Assembly (NCBI RefSeq): GCF_003545815.1
Contig: NZ_PDUW01000006.1
Coordinates: 186,001-250,000, forward strand
Reading direction: 5' to 3'
DNA length: 64,000 bases
Origin: Pusillimonas caeni
GTDB taxonomy: Bacteria > Pseudomonadota > Gammaproteobacteria > Burkholderiales > Burkholderiaceae_B
The position numbers and the translations under genes are program-made. Each line of letters opens with the position of its first letter. Within the stretch, counting starts at the first letter, position 1. Below, piece by piece: positions 1 through 8,810 of the stretch. The notes under the pieces were generated by a model, which was not told where the DNA came from, searched no databases, and saw only the letters and a list, made by a program, of their open reading frames with translations.

Positions 1-292
1 GAAGCGCGAAATGCCGAGCGGCGCCTACCTGCCCAAATGGCTGGCCTGCGCCACCGACGCCGGCGAACTTCGGGCGCTGGCCTTCGTCATGGACCGCAGC
101 AAGGACGCCTACGTGCGCGACCTGACGCGAGAACAGCTCATCGCCATCGTGCGCGACGCGCACGGCTCGTACGGCCCGTGCTCCGAATACGTGCTCGAGA
201 CCGCCCAGGCGCTCGAAGACGCCGGCATCCACGACCACAAGCTCAAAACCCTGGTGCGTGAGCTCAAGGCCCTCTCCTTCCCGCGGGACTGA
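1..292 (+). CDS. ChaC-like gamma-glutamylcyclotransferase, C-terminal part
   Basis: The reading frame is open from the left edge (first full codon at base 2), so the N-terminus lies outside the window. The visible 96 residues resemble the C-terminal half of ChaC-family gamma-glutamylcyclotransferases: a YLPKW segment, an 'ALAFVMD' strand, a G-x-YG-P-x-x-EYV helix start and a final 'GIHDHKL' helix. ChaC proteins are cytosolic and cleave glutathione to 5-oxoproline and Cys-Gly. The active-site loop and catalytic glutamate would be upstream and cannot be checked. It ends 165 bp before pdxH. The family call rests on the C-terminal pattern only. Confidence 0.7.
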   Translation, partial: KREMPSGAYLPKWLACATDAGELRALAFVMDRSKDAYVRDLTREQLIAIVRDAHGSYGPCSEYVLETAQALEDAGIHDHKLKTLVRELKALSFPRD

Positions 293-457
293 CCAAGGCG
301 GCGAAAAACCGCGCTGGCGAGATACAGTCGCCGGCCGTCGGCGGCTAGGGCGCCCGAGTATGGCGCCCGGACATCAGGCCACGCGCATCGAAGCCCGCCG
401 CAAGCGGGTAGAATGGTCCTTTCACCGCCCAACGCCTTTGCCGAACAAGCCACACCC

Positions 458-1090
458 ATGTCCATTGCCGATCTGCGTCAGGTATACGAAAAAAGCGTGC
501 TGCTGGAATCTTCGCTGGCCGCCTCGCCGCTGGAACAGTTTTCCACCTGGTTCGACGAGGCCGTCAAGGCCGGCGTGGTCGAGCCCAATGCCATGACGCT
601 GGCCACCGCCGATGCCGAAGGCCGCCCCTCTGCCCGCATCGTCCTGCTCAAGGGCCTGGATGACAAAGGCCTGGTTTTCTTCACCAACTACCAGTCGCGC
701 AAAGGCGGCGAACTGGCCGCCCGGCCCTACGCCAGCCTGCTGTTCTTCTGGCCGGCCCTGGAACGCCAGGTGCGCGTCGAGGGCCGCGTCGAGAAGGTCA
801 GCGCAAAAGAATCCGACACCTATTTCGAAAGCCGCCCGCTGGGCTCGCGCATCGGCGCCTGGGCCTCGCCCCAAAGCCAGCCCATTACGCGCGACGAACT
901 CGAAGCGCGCACGCGCCAGCTGACCGAATCGCTGGGCGAACAGCCGGCCCGCCCGCCGCATTGGGGCGGCTACCGCCTGCTGCCCGACCGGGTCGAGTTC
1001 TGGCAGGGCCGCCCCTCGCGCCTGCACGACAGGCTGGTCTATCAGCGCGACGAACAGGGCCATTGGCAGGTCTCGCGCCTGGCCCCCTGA
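458..1090 (+). CDS. pdxH: Pyridoxamine/pyridoxine 5'-phosphate oxidase
   Basis: This FMN enzyme oxidises pyridoxine 5'-phosphate or pyridoxamine 5'-phosphate to pyridoxal 5'-phosphate in the cytosol (vitamin B6 synthesis and salvage). The 210-residue length is typical. Visible signatures are the FMN-binding 'RIVLLKG' and '[10 protein letters not shown]' segments, the '[16 protein letters not shown]' strand pair and the C-terminal 'WGGYRLLP...VEFWQGR...RLHDR' dimerisation motif. I chose the ATG at 458 because homologues begin near 'MSIADLRQ'; an in-frame start at 413 would add 15 residues without family support. A flavin reductase starts 20 bp downstream, so the two may share a transcript. Confidence 0.95.
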   Translation: MSIADLRQVYEKSVLLESSLAASPLEQFSTWFDEAVKAGVVEPNAMTLATADAEGRPSARIVLLKGLDDKGLVFFTNYQSRKGGELAARPYASLLFFWPALERQVRVEGRVEKVSAKESDTYFESRPLGSRIGAWASPQSQPITRDELEARTRQLTESLGEQPARPPHWGGYRLLPDRVEFWQGRPSRLHDRLVYQRDEQGHWQVSRLAP

Positions 1091-1110
1091 CTCTTCGCCG
1101 AACCGTTTCA

Positions 1111-1635
1111 ATGACCGCACACGCACCCGATTTCGACGCCGCCTTCTTTCGTTCCGCTCTGGGCCGCTTCGCCACGGGCGTCACCATCGTCACCACGCAA
1201 GGCCACGATACGCCCCAGCCCGTCGGGCTGACCATCAGTTCGTTCAACTCGGTCTCGCTCGATCCGCCGTTGGTGTTGTGGACCTTGTCCAAGAAAGCCG
1301 CTTCCCTGGTCCATTTCGAGCGAACCGAACGCTATGTGATCCACGTATTGTCGGCCCAGCAGCTTCCCCTGGCCCGGCGATTCGCCAGCGGCCCGCAGGA
1401 AGCGCGCTTCGACGGCATCGCGCTGACCCGTTCGCCGAACGGGGCGGTCATGCTGGACGATCCGGACTGCGCCGCCTGGTTCGAATGCTACAACCTGTGC
1501 CGGCACGAAGCGGGCGACCATTTCATCTTCATCGGACAGGTCGAACGCTGCGAACGCAGCTTTCATCAGCCCCTGGTCTACCATGCCGGCGACTTCGACC
1601 TGACCCCCTCGCATGAACCGCTGTCGGGCAGCTGA
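1111..1635 (+). CDS. Flavin reductase-like (FMN-binding split-barrel) protein
   Basis: This 174-residue protein belongs to the flavin reductase-like family that supplies reduced flavin to two-component monooxygenases. Evidence is the N-terminal 'FRSALGRFATGVTIVTT', then 'PVGLTISSFNSVSLDPPLVLW' and a late 'GDHFIFIGQVERCE' segment, all characteristic of the HpaC/DIM6 family. I start it at the ATG at 1111, just after the pdxH stop; a longer in-frame start inside pdxH has no family support. No partner monooxygenase lies beside it, so its substrate is unknown. It sits 20 bp after pdxH and 21 bp before the next gene, consistent with an operon. Confidence 0.85.
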   Translation: MTAHAPDFDAAFFRSALGRFATGVTIVTTQGHDTPQPVGLTISSFNSVSLDPPLVLWTLSKKAASLVHFERTERYVIHVLSAQQLPLARRFASGPQEARFDGIALTRSPNGAVMLDDPDCAAWFECYNLCRHEAGDHFIFIGQVERCERSFHQPLVYHAGDFDLTPSHEPLSGS

Positions 1636-1656
1636 GCCCGGCCGCGGACGAAGGCC

Positions 1657-2772
1657 ATGACGCCGGATGTGGATTGCGTGGTGCTGGGCGCCGGCGTCAT
1701 CGGCCTGGCCTGCGCGCGCGAACTGGCCATGGCCGGACACGACGTGCTGGTCGCCGAAGCCGAGGCCATGCCCGGCGCCGGCATCAGTTCGCGCAACTCG
1801 GAAGTGATCCACGCCGGCATCTATTATCCGCGGCACAGCTTGAAGGCCCGCCTGTGCGTGCGGGGCAAGCACCTGCTGTACGACTACTGCGCCGAGCGCG
1901 GCATCGCCCACCGCCGCCTAGGCAAGTGGATCGTCGCCACCGAGGAGGCACAGCTTGCCACGCTGGAATCCATCGCCCGGCAGGCACAGCGCAACGGCGT
2001 GCACGATCTGGTCCGCCTCACGCCGGAGCAGATCCGGGCGCAAGAACCCGAACTGCGCTGCGTAGCCGCGCTGGCCTCGCCATCGACCGGCATCGTGGAC
2101 AGCCACGGGCTCATGCTGGCGCTGCAGGCCGACGCCGCGAACCACGGCGCCGAATTCGTCTTCAACACCCCTTTCATTGAAGGCCACATGTCCGACGACG
2201 GCCTGTTCGTGCTGCAGTTCGGCGGCAGCGATCCCGCGCGCATCACCTCGCGCCGGGTCGTCAACGCCGCCGGGCTGCATGCCCCCGATGTGGCGCGCAG
2301 GCTGGCCGGGCAAGCGGCCGCGTCCATACCGCCGGCCTACTATTGCAAGGGAAGTTACTTCATGCTGTCGGGCCGTGCGCCGTTCTCGCGCCTGATCTAT
2401 CCGCTGCCCGATGCCGCCGGCCTGGGCGTGCACCTGACCCTCGACCTGGCCGGCCAGGCGCGTTTCGGGCCCGATGTGCAGTGGGTGGCGCATCCCGATT
2501 ACACGTTCGACGCCGGCCGCGCTCCGCTGTTCGAACGAGCCATCCGGCAATACTGGCCGGGTCTGCCTGACAAGGCCCTGCTGCCGGGCTACACTGGCAT
2601 ACGCCCGAAGATCGCCGCCGCCGGCCGGCCCGCCGCCGACTTCCTCATTGCCGGCCCGTCCGTGCATGGCGCGGACCGCCTCGTCAACCTGTTCGGTATA
2701 GAATCCCCTGGTCTGACCGCCAGCCTGGCCATCGCCCAGGCGGCAAGGCTGGCCATTGCTCCGGGCGCCTGA
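1657..2772 (+). CDS. FAD-dependent oxidoreductase, L-2-hydroxyglutarate oxidase (LhgO) type
   Basis: This 371-residue protein of the DAO/glycine-oxidase fold has an N-terminal FAD-binding '[16 protein letters not shown]' (GxGxxG) followed by '[15 protein letters not shown]', which is close to the LhgO/YgaF signature. Near the C-terminus is 'GYTGIRPKI', also typical of LhgO-like enzymes. Such enzymes oxidise L-2-hydroxyglutarate to 2-oxoglutarate at the membrane. The gene is 21 bp after the flavin reductase and 20 bp before purU. Glutaryl-CoA dehydrogenase lies 1.9 kb downstream, which may hint at C5 dicarboxylate metabolism. The exact substrate is inferred. Confidence 0.75.
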   Translation: MTPDVDCVVLGAGVIGLACARELAMAGHDVLVAEAEAMPGAGISSRNSEVIHAGIYYPRHSLKARLCVRGKHLLYDYCAERGIAHRRLGKWIVATEEAQLATLESIARQAQRNGVHDLVRLTPEQIRAQEPELRCVAALASPSTGIVDSHGLMLALQADAANHGAEFVFNTPFIEGHMSDDGLFVLQFGGSDPARITSRRVVNAAGLHAPDVARRLAGQAAASIPPAYYCKGSYFMLSGRAPFSRLIYPLPDAAGLGVHLTLDLAGQARFGPDVQWVAHPDYTFDAGRAPLFERAIRQYWPGLPDKALLPGYTGIRPKIAAAGRPAADFLIAGPSVHGADRLVNLFGIESPGLTASLAIAQAARLAIAPGA

Positions 2773-2792
2773 CGCCCCCATCTCGCTGAACC

Positions 2793-3641
2793 ATGAACGA
2801 TTTCATTCTCACCCTTTCCTGTCCCGACCGCATCGGCATCGTACACAGCGTGACCGGCTGGCTGCTGAGCCTGCATGGCAATATCGTCGACGCCCAGCAG
2901 TTCGGCGACATCGAGGAAGAACGCTTTTTCCTGCGTGTCCATTTCAAGCTGCCGCTGCCCGCCAGCGTCGAATCCCTGCAAGAAAGCTTTGCCGCGGTGG
3001 CCGAGCGCTTCAGCATGGACGCGCGCATCCATGATGCCAACCGCAAGGCCAGGCTGCTGATACTCGTGAGCCGCCAGGGGCATTGCCTGAACGACCTGCT
3101 GTTCCGCACGCACAGCGGGCAGCTGCCGGTCGAGATCGCGGCCATCGCCTCGAACCACAACGACTACGCGGGCATGGCCGCCTCGTATGGCATCCCCTTC
3201 CATCACCTGCCGGTCACGCCCGAGACCCGTTCCCGGCAAGAGCAGCAGATACTCGAACTGGTCGAGTCGAACCAGGTCGACCTGGTGGTGCTGGCGCGCT
3301 ACATGCAGATTCTGTCGTCCGACCTGTGCGCGGCGCTGTCCGGCCGGGCCATCAACATCCACCACAGCTTCCTGCCCAGCTTCAAGGGCGCGCGTCCGTA
3401 TCACCAGGCCCATGCCCGCGGGGTCAAGATCATCGGCGCCACGGCCCACTACGTCACTTCCGACCTGGACGAGGGCCCCATCATCGAACAGGACATCGAG
3501 CGCGTGGACCACTCGATGAGCGCCCACCAATTGACCCAGGTAGGCAGCGACGTGGAATCCCTGGTGCTGGCTCGCGCCGTGCGCAACCACGTCGAGCACC
3601 GCATCCTGCTCAACGGCAGCCGCACCGTCGTCTTCAAATAA
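2793..3641 (+). CDS. purU: Formyltetrahydrofolate deformylase
   Basis: PurU hydrolyses 10-formyltetrahydrofolate to tetrahydrofolate and formate, balancing one-carbon pools and supplying formate for PurT. The protein has an N-terminal ACT domain (about residues 1-80, beginning 'FILTLSCPDRIGIVHSVTGWL') and a C-terminal formyltransferase fold. The catalytic signature 'INIHHSFLPSFKGARPYHQA' (Asn and His) and 'HYVTSDLDEGPII' (Asp) are both present. The length of 282 is normal. Its last 8 bp overlap the end of the convergent LysR gene, so no terminator separates the two. Confidence 0.95.
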   Translation: MNDFILTLSCPDRIGIVHSVTGWLLSLHGNIVDAQQFGDIEEERFFLRVHFKLPLPASVESLQESFAAVAERFSMDARIHDANRKARLLILVSRQGHCLNDLLFRTHSGQLPVEIAAIASNHNDYAGMAASYGIPFHHLPVTPETRSRQEQQILELVESNQVDLVVLARYMQILSSDLCAALSGRAINIHHSFLPSFKGARPYHQAHARGVKIIGATAHYVTSDLDEGPIIEQDIERVDHSMSAHQLTQVGSDVESLVLARAVRNHVEHRILLNGSRTVVFK

Positions 3642-4527
3642 GCCCCGCCTCGGTGCGCAGCCAGGCCTCGAAGGCCAGCAGCGCCTCGGACGGGCGGTCT
3701 TGCGCGGGATAGCTGAAATAATAGGCTTCGCCCACCGGCAGCACCCCCTCGTCGGCCAGCGTCAGTTCGCCGGAAGCCAGCGCCTGCCGGGCCAGGAAAC
3801 CCGGCACCAGCGCCACGCCCATGCCGGCCTGGGCGGCCGCCAACAGCATGGTGAAGAGCTCGTAGCGGGGCCCGGCGCCCACCGACGGCGGGCAGTCTCG
3901 CCCCTGCTCTCGATACCACTGGCGCCACACATCCGGACGTGACATCATATGCAGATGCGAGACGCCCGCCATGCCCTCGGGGTGGCTGTCGATGTTTCGG
4001 CGCACGGCAGGCGTGCACACCGGCACCAGCTCCTTTTCATCGAACAGCTTGAAGCCCGTCGTGCCCGGCCATAACTGCGATGCGTGGTACACCGCGGCAT
4101 CGAAGGGATGATCGTTGAACTGGAACGGCCGGGTGCGCACCGACAGGCTCACCGACACATCGTCGTGGTCGCGGCGGAACCGGGGCAGGCGCGGCACCAG
4201 CCAGGTCGTGGCCAGCGTGGGCAGCACCGCGATGTGCAAGCTGCGCCCCAGGCCGGCACGGGAAATGAGCCCGAACGTGTCTTTCTCGAGCTGTTCGAGG
4301 TGGTGGCGCACCCGGGCCGCATATTCGGCGCCCGCATCCGTCAGGGCAATGCGCCGGCGCACCCGGGTGAACAGCTGTACGCCAAGGCGCTCTTCCAGGC
4401 CGGCCACCTGCCTGAACACTGCGCTGTGGGTCAGCGACAGCTCTTCGGCCGCGCGCGAGAACGAGCCCAGCCGGGCCGTGGCCTCGAAGGCCTGCAAGGC
4501 GCCAAGATTGGGAATGCCATGCCTCAT
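3634..4527 (-). CDS. LysR-family transcriptional regulator (GcdR-like)
   Basis: This is a 297-residue LysR regulator with an N-terminal winged helix-turn-helix (residues about 7-65, '[20 protein letters not shown]' then '[15 protein letters not shown]') and a periplasmic-binding-protein-like effector domain. It is transcribed away from gcdH across a 118-bp gap, the usual arrangement for an autoregulated LysR protein controlling its neighbour. The GcvA-like subfamily motif '[18 protein letters not shown]' and the neighbourhood suggest it is the glutaryl-CoA dehydrogenase regulator. The effector is not visible, but glutarate or glutaryl-CoA is plausible. Its 3' end overlaps purU by 8 bp. Confidence 0.85.
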   Translation of the reverse strand: MRHGIPNLGALQAFEATARLGSFSRAAEELSLTHSAVFRQVAGLEERLGVQLFTRVRRRIALTDAGAEYAARVRHHLEQLEKDTFGLISRAGLGRSLHIAVLPTLATTWLVPRLPRFRRDHDDVSVSLSVRTRPFQFNDHPFDAAVYHASQLWPGTTGFKLFDEKELVPVCTPAVRRNIDSHPEGMAGVSHLHMMSRPDVWRQWYREQGRDCPPSVGAGPRYELFTMLLAAAQAGMGVALVPGFLARQALASGELTLADEGVLPVGEAYYFSYPAQDRPSEALLAFEAWLRTEAGLI

Positions 4528-4645
4528 CGTCCAGTGCTCCGCTTTTCATAAATTGCACTATATTGTGCCTTTTTATCAATTGCACTGTGCGGTTAAATCA
4601 CATTATGATAGTTTAAACCTAAACTTATTAGACACGGAGCAAACT
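4528..4645. promoter_or_regulatory. Divergent lysR-gcdH promoter/operator region
   Basis: This AT-rich gap separates the divergent LysR gene and gcdH. It contains a 9-bp direct repeat AATTGCACT at 4551-4559 and 4578-4586. Each copy is followed by a GTGC, giving interrupted inverted repeats (GCAC 4555-4558 with GTGC 4565-4568; GCACTGTGC 4582-4590). A possible gcdH promoter is TTGCAC (4580-4585), 18 bp, TATGAT (4604-4609), so the second repeat would cover the -35. A GGAG ribosome-binding site at 4636-4639 precedes the ATG. Assigning these sites to the LysR protein is inference. Confidence 0.5.
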
Positions 4646-5833
4646 ATGTCGGCGTCCTTCAACTGGGAAGACCCCCTTCTACTCGACTCGCAACTGACCG
4701 AAGACGAGCGCATGGTGCGCGAGGCCGCGCGCGCCTACGCCCAGGACAAGCTGGCGCCCCGCGTGCTCGAGGCGTTCCGCAACGAGAAAACCGATGCCGC
4801 CATCTTCGCCGAGATGGGCGAGCTGGGCCTGCTGGGCCCCACCATCCCCGAGCAATACGGCGGCGCGGGCCTGAACTATGTCTGTTACGGCCTCATCGCC
4901 CGTGAAGTCGAGCGCATCGACTCCGGCTACCGCTCGATGATGAGCGTGCAGTCGTCCCTGGTGATGGTGCCCATCAACGAGTTCGGCACCGAAGAGCAAA
5001 AACAGAAATACCTGCCCAAGCTGGCCCGCGGCGAATGGATAGGCTGCTTCGGCCTGACCGAGCCCAACCACGGCTCCGATCCCGGCAGCATGGAAACCCG
5101 CGCCGTCAAGACCGACAGCGGCTACAAGCTCACCGGCAACAAGATGTGGATCACCAACTCGCCCATCGCCGACGTCTTCGTGGTGTGGGCCAAGGTGGTC
5201 GGCGGCGACGACAACGGCAAGATCCGCGGCTTCATCCTCGAAAAAGGCATGAAGGGCCTGAGCGCCCCCGCCATCCACGGCAAGGTCGGCCTGCGCGCCT
5301 CCATCACCGGCGAAATCGTCATGGACGAGGTCGAAGTGCCCGCCGACGCCATGATGCCCGGCGTAAGCGGCCTGCGCGGCCCCTTCACCTGCCTGAACTC
5401 GGCCCGCTACGGCATCGCCTGGGGCGCCCTGGGCGCCGCCGAAGACTGCTGGCACACCGCACGCCAGTACACCCTGGACCGCAAGCAGTTCGGCCGCCCC
5501 CTGGCCGCCAACCAGCTCATCCAGAAGAAGCTGGCCGACATGCAGACCGAAATCACCCTGGGCCTGCAAGGCTGCCTGCGCCTGGGCCGCATGAAGGACG
5601 AAGGCACGGCCGCGGTCGAAATCACCTCCATCATGAAGCGCAACTCCTGCGGCAAGTCGCTGGACATCGCACGCATGGCGCGCGACATGCTGGGCGGCAA
5701 CGGCATCTCCGACGAGTTCGGCGTGGCCCGCCACCTGGTCAACCTCGAGGTGGTCAACACCTACGAAGGCACGCACGACGTGCACGCCCTGATCCTGGGC
5801 CGTGCGCAAACGGGCATCCAGGCCTTCTTCTGA
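4646..5833 (+). CDS. gcdH: Glutaryl-CoA dehydrogenase
   Basis: This 395-residue acyl-CoA dehydrogenase oxidatively decarboxylates glutaryl-CoA to crotonyl-CoA with FAD, in lysine, tryptophan, glutarate and aromatic degradation. The start '[22 protein letters not shown]' matches the GcdH subgroup. '[19 protein letters not shown]' and '[18 protein letters not shown]' are the FAD and substrate segments, and '[20 protein letters not shown]' near the C-terminus carries the catalytic glutamate (about residue 374). The ATG at 4646 follows a good GGAG site; the frame stays open further upstream but runs through the regulatory gap. Regulation by the divergent LysR protein is likely. Confidence 0.95.
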   Translation: MSASFNWEDPLLLDSQLTEDERMVREAARAYAQDKLAPRVLEAFRNEKTDAAIFAEMGELGLLGPTIPEQYGGAGLNYVCYGLIAREVERIDSGYRSMMSVQSSLVMVPINEFGTEEQKQKYLPKLARGEWIGCFGLTEPNHGSDPGSMETRAVKTDSGYKLTGNKMWITNSPIADVFVVWAKVVGGDDNGKIRGFILEKGMKGLSAPAIHGKVGLRASITGEIVMDEVEVPADAMMPGVSGLRGPFTCLNSARYGIAWGALGAAEDCWHTARQYTLDRKQFGRPLAANQLIQKKLADMQTEITLGLQGCLRLGRMKDEGTAAVEITSIMKRNSCGKSLDIARMARDMLGGNGISDEFGVARHLVNLEVVNTYEGTHDVHALILGRAQTGIQAFF

Positions 5834-5868
5834 TCGCCCGAAGCCGGCGCCCATAAGCGTCCGAACCC

Positions 5869-5906
5869 ATGCAAGACGCCCGCACCGCAATGCGGGCGTC
5901 TTGCAT
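5869..5906. terminator. Bidirectional hairpin between gcdH and the convergent amidohydrolase gene
   Basis: A perfect 16-bp inverted repeat (5869-5884 pairing with 5891-5906, 6-nt loop) lies 35 bp after the gcdH stop. Its right arm reaches the stop codon of the convergent amidohydrolase gene. There is no long T-run on either side, so termination strength is uncertain, but position and symmetry fit a shared terminator. Confidence 0.65.
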
Positions 5907-7381
5907 TATGCGCACCCCCCGCAATGTCCGCCCGCGCGATAAAAGCGCTCGATGGCCTCCCGATAGGGCTCGAGCTGGCTGCGGGTCGCCGATAGATCGT
6001 TGGCGTGGACATGAAGCTGCGCCGTCAATTCGCGCTGTATCTCCGTCTCGTCAATACCTGTCACGCCACCCTCCTTCACAACCACTCGCCCGCCTATCAC
6101 CATGGCGTGCACGTTGGACGCCGTTGCCCGGCAATGCACGAGGGAAGGCATGTCGTACAGTGCAGGATGGGTGTCGTCCACGGCATTATCCAGCTCCAGC
6201 AACAGCAGGTCTGCCGCCGCACCCGGCGCTATGCCGCCGGGCTCGATCCCCGCAGCCCGGGCGCCCACCCGGCATAACGCATCAAGCATGCTATTGCGAT
6301 CGATACCCTCATCAAAACCGGTGCCGCCGTGCAATAGGCGCGCCAGCCGCATTTCGCGCAACAAGTCGTCGTCATCGTCCAGGGCCAGGGCATCCAGCCC
6401 CAAGGCAAACGACAGGCCGGCACGCTGCATGGGCAGCAGCGGCGCAATGCCCGAACGCAGGCGCAGGTTGGAACTAGTGTTGACCGACACGATGACGCCC
6501 CGTTCGGCGAGCAAATCACACTCGTCGGGACGGAGCCAGGTGCCATGCGCCATGGTCAGGCGCGGGCTGAGCAGGCCAAGCGAATCGAGATGCCGCATAA
6601 GGCCCCGGGGGTAGTGATGATCCGCCCATTGCCGCTGGTATTTGGATTCGAGCATGTGCATGTGCACCCGATTGCCGCGTTCGGCCGATAGGCGCGCGAT
6701 ACGCTCCACCAGAGTGTCGGAGCAGCGCTCTATGGACACCGGCCCCAGTTGGACCTGGAACAAGCCGTCGGCCGACTCCATGATTCGCTTAGCGACGTCC
6801 AGCTGTTCTTCGATCGGCGCGATCGGCCTGAGGCGCCGGCGGGTCAGCTCGGCGTCCTTGGAAGACATAAAAGTCAGAATGGCTTCATCCTCGGCATAGC
6901 CCAGGCGATACCGATCGGCCAGCGGCACAACGAAGGCCACGCGAATGCCCACATCATGCGCTGCCCGCCGCACCGCCGCGGCCTCTTCAAGCAAGGCGGC
7001 AGGGCTGCGGGATAAATGACAATGGGTCACCGACCCGATGCCACTGCGCACCATGCGGGCGAATGCCGTGGCCGCGACCAGGTATGGATCGACCGGCGGC
7101 ATGGTATAGGTGGCGGCCACCCAGGTTTCGACGGGTTGGTCCGGCACCCCATAGGCCAGGGATTTCAGGCCGCGCCCGTGGTCGTGGGCATTGCTCAAGG
7201 GAGGCAGCAGCAGACTCGCGCCTGACGGCTGGTCGCCCTGCTCGATTCCGCAACGCATGTCGCGAATCAAGCCGCCCTCGCAGACTATCTCCACATCGCC
7301 AAGCACTTTGTTTTGCCGGGTGTCGGGCAGGCAATGCGTTGCAAACAAGCTGAGTACCTCGCCTGATATAGATGACTTCAT
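5906..7381 (-). CDS. Amidohydrolase-superfamily protein (ATZ/TRZ-like), first of a pair
   Basis: This is a 491-residue cytosolic metal-dependent hydrolase. The metal motif HxH is in 'LSNAHDHGRG' (His66, His68), further histidines are in 'THCHLSRS' and 'HMHMLES', and 'MAHGTWLRPDE' and 'ALGLDALALDD' supply later active-site positions. The family deaminates or dechlorinates heterocycles or opens cyclic amides; the substrate cannot be read from sequence. It begins 18 bp after a second amidohydrolase in what looks like one operon with a Liv-type importer upstream. Together they suggest uptake and stepwise hydrolysis of one nitrogen compound. Confidence 0.75.
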   Translation of the reverse strand: MKSSISGEVLSLFATHCLPDTRQNKVLGDVEIVCEGGLIRDMRCGIEQGDQPSGASLLLPPLSNAHDHGRGLKSLAYGVPDQPVETWVAATYTMPPVDPYLVAATAFARMVRSGIGSVTHCHLSRSPAALLEEAAAVRRAAHDVGIRVAFVVPLADRYRLGYAEDEAILTFMSSKDAELTRRRLRPIAPIEEQLDVAKRIMESADGLFQVQLGPVSIERCSDTLVERIARLSAERGNRVHMHMLESKYQRQWADHHYPRGLMRHLDSLGLLSPRLTMAHGTWLRPDECDLLAERGVIVSVNTSSNLRLRSGIAPLLPMQRAGLSFALGLDALALDDDDDLLREMRLARLLHGGTGFDEGIDRNSMLDALCRVGARAAGIEPGGIAPGAAADLLLLELDNAVDDTHPALYDMPSLVHCRATASNVHAMVIGGRVVVKEGGVTGIDETEIQRELTAQLHVHANDLSATRSQLEPYREAIERFYRAGGHCGGCA

Positions 7382-7399
7382 AGCATTGTTCCTGTCGGT

Positions 7400-8749
7400 T
7401 CACGAGGCATGGTGGGTCCGGGCCCAGGCCGCCGACGCACGCTTCGCAGCGCGATCTGCCAAGGCGGCTTCGTCCGCCACCAGCAGCTTGCGGTCGCGTA
7501 CCACCCATTGGCCGTTGGCGAACACGTCGCGCACGTCGCGGCTGTTGCACGAAAACACCAGGGTGGCCGGGACGTCCAGTGCCGGCGCCTGGTAGAGCTG
7601 GTCCATTTGCACGCAGATCACGTCCGCACGCTTGCCGGGCTCAAGAGAGCCGATCTCACTGTCCAGCCCAAGCGCCCTGGCGCCCTCTATGGTCGCCATC
7701 TCGAGCGCCCGCATGGCGCTGATGCACAATGGGTCGTATGCTTCGACCCGTGCAAGACTGAGCAGCGTCTTCATGGCCTCGAACATGTCCTGGCCACCGG
7801 CACTGGCCATACCGTTGGTCGCCAATGCCGTAGGGTTGCCGTTGCCCATAACGCGTAGAGTCGGAGGCAGGCCGGTGCCGATGGTTGTTCCCGAGATCGG
7901 GTCCAGAATCACCCGAGTGCCGGTACGGGCGATGATCTCGAAATCTTCATCGCCCAGGTGCGCGCAACTGAGCAACTGGACATCCGGACCCAGGCAACCG
8001 CCCTGCTGATAGACACGCACGTCCGACCCATGCCCGTAGGCTTTTTCAATGAGCACCGGATATGCAGGCGACTCGGCGGTATGCATCTGCATGCCGATCC
8101 CGTATTTATCAGCCAGGCGGCGCGTCATGCGGAACCCTTCAATCGACAAGGCCCAGGCCATGTTCGGGAAAAGCTGCAGGCGCAGCCGCCCGTCGCTGGC
8201 GCCGTGATAGGTTTCAATCAGCTCGGAGACCGAACGCTCGATGGCAACGACGTTCTCGATGTAGTCGGAGCTCATCCTTTGGTCGGTATAGGCGCGCGCC
8301 AATGTGTACTGCAGGCAGTAGCGCTCGGCCAGATCAAGCGCAACCGGGTATCTGTGGGCCGCATCGGCCGGCAAGGCCATGGCATCCACCACGCAAGTGT
8401 TTCCCGAACGCAGGTTAAGAGCCAACCCCACTTCGATGCATGCAGCAAAGTCTTCGTCGTCGAACTGGGCGATGAGGCCTTTCTGAGTTTCCAGCCACTG
8501 CGTCAATTCTTCATTGAAGCTCAGGCTGCGCCCCAAGGCCGAGTACAGGTGCGTGTGCGCGTTGACCAGCCCCGGAAGCACAGCGCAGCCGCGTGCATCG
8601 ATCCTTTCGTAGCCTTCTGGCACAGCCGCTTCGGCCGGCAGTACGCCCTCTATCCTCGAACCGCTGATCAACACCGTACCGCCTGGAAGAACCTTTCGGC
8701 CGGCATTCATTGTCACCACACAGCCGTTGGCAATCGCACGCTTATCCAT
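7400..8749 (-). CDS. Amidohydrolase-superfamily protein (ATZ/TRZ-like) with an Asp-to-Asn change
   Basis: This 449-residue member of the amidohydrolase superfamily has a clear N-terminal beta-sandwich ('NGCVVTMNAGRKVLPGG'), the HxH motif in 'PGLVNAHTHLYSALGR' (His65, His67), 'MQMHTAESP' (His223) and 'LLSCAHLGDEDF' (His264). Where most ATZ/TRZ enzymes read GTDG with a metal or catalytic Asp, this one reads 'ALATNGMASAGGQDM', so Asn312 replaces the Asp. It may be a specialised enzyme or have altered activity. It lies 61 bp after the binding-protein gene and 18 bp before the other amidohydrolase. Confidence 0.75.
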   Translation of the reverse strand: MDKRAIANGCVVTMNAGRKVLPGGTVLISGSRIEGVLPAEAAVPEGYERIDARGCAVLPGLVNAHTHLYSALGRSLSFNEELTQWLETQKGLIAQFDDEDFAACIEVGLALNLRSGNTCVVDAMALPADAAHRYPVALDLAERYCLQYTLARAYTDQRMSSDYIENVVAIERSVSELIETYHGASDGRLRLQLFPNMAWALSIEGFRMTRRLADKYGIGMQMHTAESPAYPVLIEKAYGHGSDVRVYQQGGCLGPDVQLLSCAHLGDEDFEIIARTGTRVILDPISGTTIGTGLPPTLRVMGNGNPTALATNGMASAGGQDMFEAMKTLLSLARVEAYDPLCISAMRALEMATIEGARALGLDSEIGSLEPGKRADVICVQMDQLYQAPALDVPATLVFSCNSRDVRDVFANGQWVVRDRKLLVADEAALADRAAKRASAAWARTHHAS

Positions 8750-8810
8750 ATTGAATCCGCTCCTAAACGTTGCTCGAGCGCCGCATCCATCTGATGCGGC
8801 GCCCGTGCGG

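Noticed and set aside
8750-8810. Promoter for the amidohydrolase pair between the binding-protein gene and amidohydrolase gene
   Set aside because: Only 61 bp with no recognisable -35/-10; read-through from the importer genes explains expression better.
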